Assembly: GCA_963835855.1 (NCBI GenBank)
Contig: CAWIHA010000028.1
Span: forward strand, 4,735-68,734
Direction: 5' to 3'
DNA length: 64,000 nucleotides
Source of the DNA: CAWIHA01 sp963835855
GTDB lineage: Bacteria > Acidobacteriota > Terriglobia > Bryobacterales > Bryobacteraceae
Under the pieces are notes generated by a model. The model saw nothing but the letters and a program-made list of their open reading frames with translations. It made no database searches and was not told the DNA's origin. Of the stretch, positions 62,143-64,000 are shown one piece after another. Positions within the stretch are counted from its first letter, which is position 1, and each line of letters opens with the position of its first letter. Both the position numbers and the translations under genes were made by a program.

Positions 62143-62327
62143 GCCCCCAAGCTCTCCTGCGCGCCGGCAGTTCGTGTTGCGCCGGCGGGATTGTTTGACC
62201 ACTCACGGCCGCAGCTCGGAAACCCGCTTCCGGGCTGCGTACTCACGAGACCGCAACCGAATAGACGCACCCTGTTCACTGATGCGGGCGCGCGCAACCG
62301 GATACACTTAGATCATAGGAATTTCCG

Positions 62328-62855
62328 GTGCTCGCCGTCAAAACAGAACGTGTGTTGCAGGCGCTGATCGCCGTCTGCCTGGCCGTGCTGGCAGGGGTCA
62401 TCATAGACACTTTCCGCGAAAAAGTGGTGGTGGCCGGCGACACCGCTCCCGATTTTTCCATCACCACCGATGAGGGGCGCACCATCTCGCGCTCGAATTT
62501 CGGCGGCAAGCTGTTGGTGCTGAATTTCTGGGCCACGTGGTGCCCGCCGTGTCTGGAAGAGATGCCCTCGCTCGACCAATTCCAGAAGAAGCTCGCCGGC
62601 TCGGGAGTGGTCGTCCTCGGCGTGAGCGTTGACCAGAACGCGCGGGCGTACCGCAATTTCCTGTCGCGCGTGAAGGTCGCCTTTGAGACGGCGCGTGATC
62701 CCGAGGGCAAGATCAACGCGGAATACGGCACGTTCAAGTATCCCGAGACTTATATCATCGACAGCCGCGGCAAAGTGATCGAGAAGATCGTCGGCCCCAC
62801 GGATTGGACCGATCCATCCGTCCTGAGCCGCGTACGAGCGCTGCTCGCTTCATGA
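62328..62855 (+). CDS. TlpA-like membrane-anchored thioredoxin
   Basis: 175 residues from GTG. An uncleaved N-terminal helix (ALIAVCLAVLAGVIIDTF) is followed by the AhpC/TSA-type thioredoxin fold. The active site is NFWATWCPPCLEEMP, and the cis-Pro is in YPETYIIDSRG. It keeps periplasmic thiols reduced, for example in cytochrome c maturation. The stop overlaps the next ATG (ATGA). Confidence 0.9.
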   Translation: MLAVKTERVLQALIAVCLAVLAGVIIDTFREKVVVAGDTAPDFSITTDEGRTISRSNFGGKLLVLNFWATWCPPCLEEMPSLDQFQKKLAGSGVVVLGVSVDQNARAYRNFLSRVKVAFETARDPEGKINAEYGTFKYPETYIIDSRGKVIEKIVGPTDWTDPSVLSRVRALLAS

Positions 62856-64000
62856 TTTCCGCCCAAGCCAAGAGCAGACTCGCCGCGCTACTCGGTCCCC
62901 GCGGCTACCTCGACCGCCCCGAAGACCTGGCGCTGTACGAGTACGATGGCGGCGTGGACAAGGCGCGGCCCGACCTGGTTGTGTTTCCCGCGCTCCACGG
63001 CGGAAGTCGTCGCGATCGTGAAGGTGGCGCACGAATTCGGCGTGCCGGTCGTGGGCCGCGGCGCCGGAACGGGGCTGTGCGGCGGGGCCATCCCGCGCGA
63101 GGGCGGGATGATGGTCGCGTTCGCGCGCATGAACCGCATCCTGGAACTCGATCTGGAAAACGAGCGCGCCGTGGTGCGAGCCAGGCGTGGTCAATCTGGA
63201 CATCACGCTGGCGGTGCGAGGGCAGCGGATATTTTTATCGCGCCCGATCCCTCCAGCCAGCGCGCCTGCACCATCGGCGGCAACGTGGCGGAGAACGCCG
63301 GCGGACCGCACACGCTGGCCTACGGCGTCACCACCAATCACGTGCTCGGACTGGAACTGGTGCTGCCCGACGGCACCGTGGTCGAGACCGGCGGCAAGCG
63401 AGCCCGACCTGCCGGGCTACGATCTGACCGGCCTGCTCACCGGCTCGCGAAGGCACCATGGCGCTGGTCACGAAAGTCGATTGTCCGGCTGATGCGCAAG
63501 CCGGAGACGGTCAAGACCATCGCTCGCGATTTACGAATCCAACGAGGACGCCGGCCGCACGGTGGCCGAAATCACCGCGCGCGCCATCACGCCCGTAGCG
63601 GTGGAGATGCTGGACGGGGTGATGCTGCGCATGGTGGAGGAGGCCACGCACGCCGGCTACCCCATGGACGCCGCGGCGGTGCTGCTGATCGAACTGGAAG
63701 GAATTCGCGAGGCCGTGGAGGAGCAGGTGGAGCAGGTGCGCGAGGCTTGCCCGGTCTGCGGCGCGCGCGAGTTCCGCGTGGCGCGCACGGCCGAGGAGCG
63801 CGAGCTGCTGTGGAAGGGCCGCAAGAACGCCTTCGGCGCGGTGGGCCGCGTCAGCCCGACCTACTACGTGCAGGACGGCGTGGTGCCGCGCACGCAAGAT
63901 CGCGCCCACGCTGCAGTTCATCGGCGAGGTGGCGCGGAAGTACGGGCTGACCATCAGCAACATCTTCCACGCCGGCGACGGCAACATGCATCCCATCATT
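62852..64000 (+). pseudogene. glcD: Glycolate oxidase subunit GlcD, many frame breaks, runs off the end
   Basis: It begins ISAQAKSRLAALLGPRGYLD. The FAD-binding PCMH domain is clear: AEVVAIVKVAHEFGVPVVGR, GAGTGLCGGAIPREGG, PSSQRACTIGGNVAENAGGP, then LGLELVLPDGTVVETGG. The C-terminal domain has GRKNAFGAVGRVSPTYYVQD and ends IFHAGDGNMHPII at the edge. At least seven changes of frame are needed, near 62988, 63183, 63225, 63398, 63447, 63478, 63521 and 63894, mostly single extra bases. The protein sequence is otherwise well conserved, which favours sequencing error over decay. Confidence 0.85.

Overview
The window reads as chromosomal DNA of a GC-rich Gram-negative bacterium, most likely an Acidobacteriota (Solibacter/Bryobacter-like). 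The placement is an inference from gene content: an S53 peptidase with a long Ig-like tail, paired carboxypeptidase-regulatory-like proteins, a family of receiver proteins I associate with acidobacteria, and many Wzm/Wzt and GT4 genes. No rRNA is present and I could not run a search. Reading frames break unusually often, mostly by one base and densest in the last 1.1 kb. Some breaks may be assembly errors rather than real pseudogenes.

Layout. 1-1.1 kb: a tandem array of 162-bp units on the minus strand, each encoding a 47-48 residue peptide with a lasso-type leader motif (YxxPxVxxIGxxxxxT), headed by a methyltransferase remnant. 1.1-8 kb: a frameshifted exported protein, a 187-bp MITE-like element and a large secreted S53 peptidase. 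8-9 kb: a lone tyrosine recombinase. 9.5-19.8 kb: a surface-glycan cluster with an ABC-2 exporter, five or six glycosyltransferases, a nucleotidyltransferase and an HprK-like kinase. Two 19-bp direct repeats bracket it, one beside tRNA-Leu. 20.3-22.5 kb: decayed accessory genes (split Fic protein, integrase remnant, HsdR remnant). 22.6-24.5 kb: typA.

24.7-33.2 kb is an integrated element. It carries a giant NACHT/STAND protein cut by one in-frame TAG, a primase-helicase translationally coupled to a small frameshifted gene, a 42-bp palindrome, a tyrosine integrase and, right after it, the 3' half of tRNA-Val(GAC), which marks one attachment end. The other end is not visible. The NACHT protein has a C-terminal module I cannot name and is the best candidate here for an undescribed, probably defence-related, system.

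33.4-64 kb is mostly housekeeping: an NtrC/NtrY-type two-component operon with its own family-5 binding protein, SPFH protein, L,D-transpeptidase, an N-terminally truncated recR, an AI-2E family transporter, a TPR protein, a GH26-like hydrolase, comM and dnaB. Then come an IS1595-type transposase with a broken PIN-type pair, an odd tRNA-Arg, a promoter-to-terminator ncRNA of about 129 nt, a GAF/SpoIIE phosphatase with lysA, and three response regulators (one with a dead receiver). A pterin/folate group follows (two PTPS paralogues, folE, a pteridine-reductase-like SDR) with a LysW-like zinc ribbon, then a TlpA thioredoxin and an indel-riddled glcD that runs off the end.
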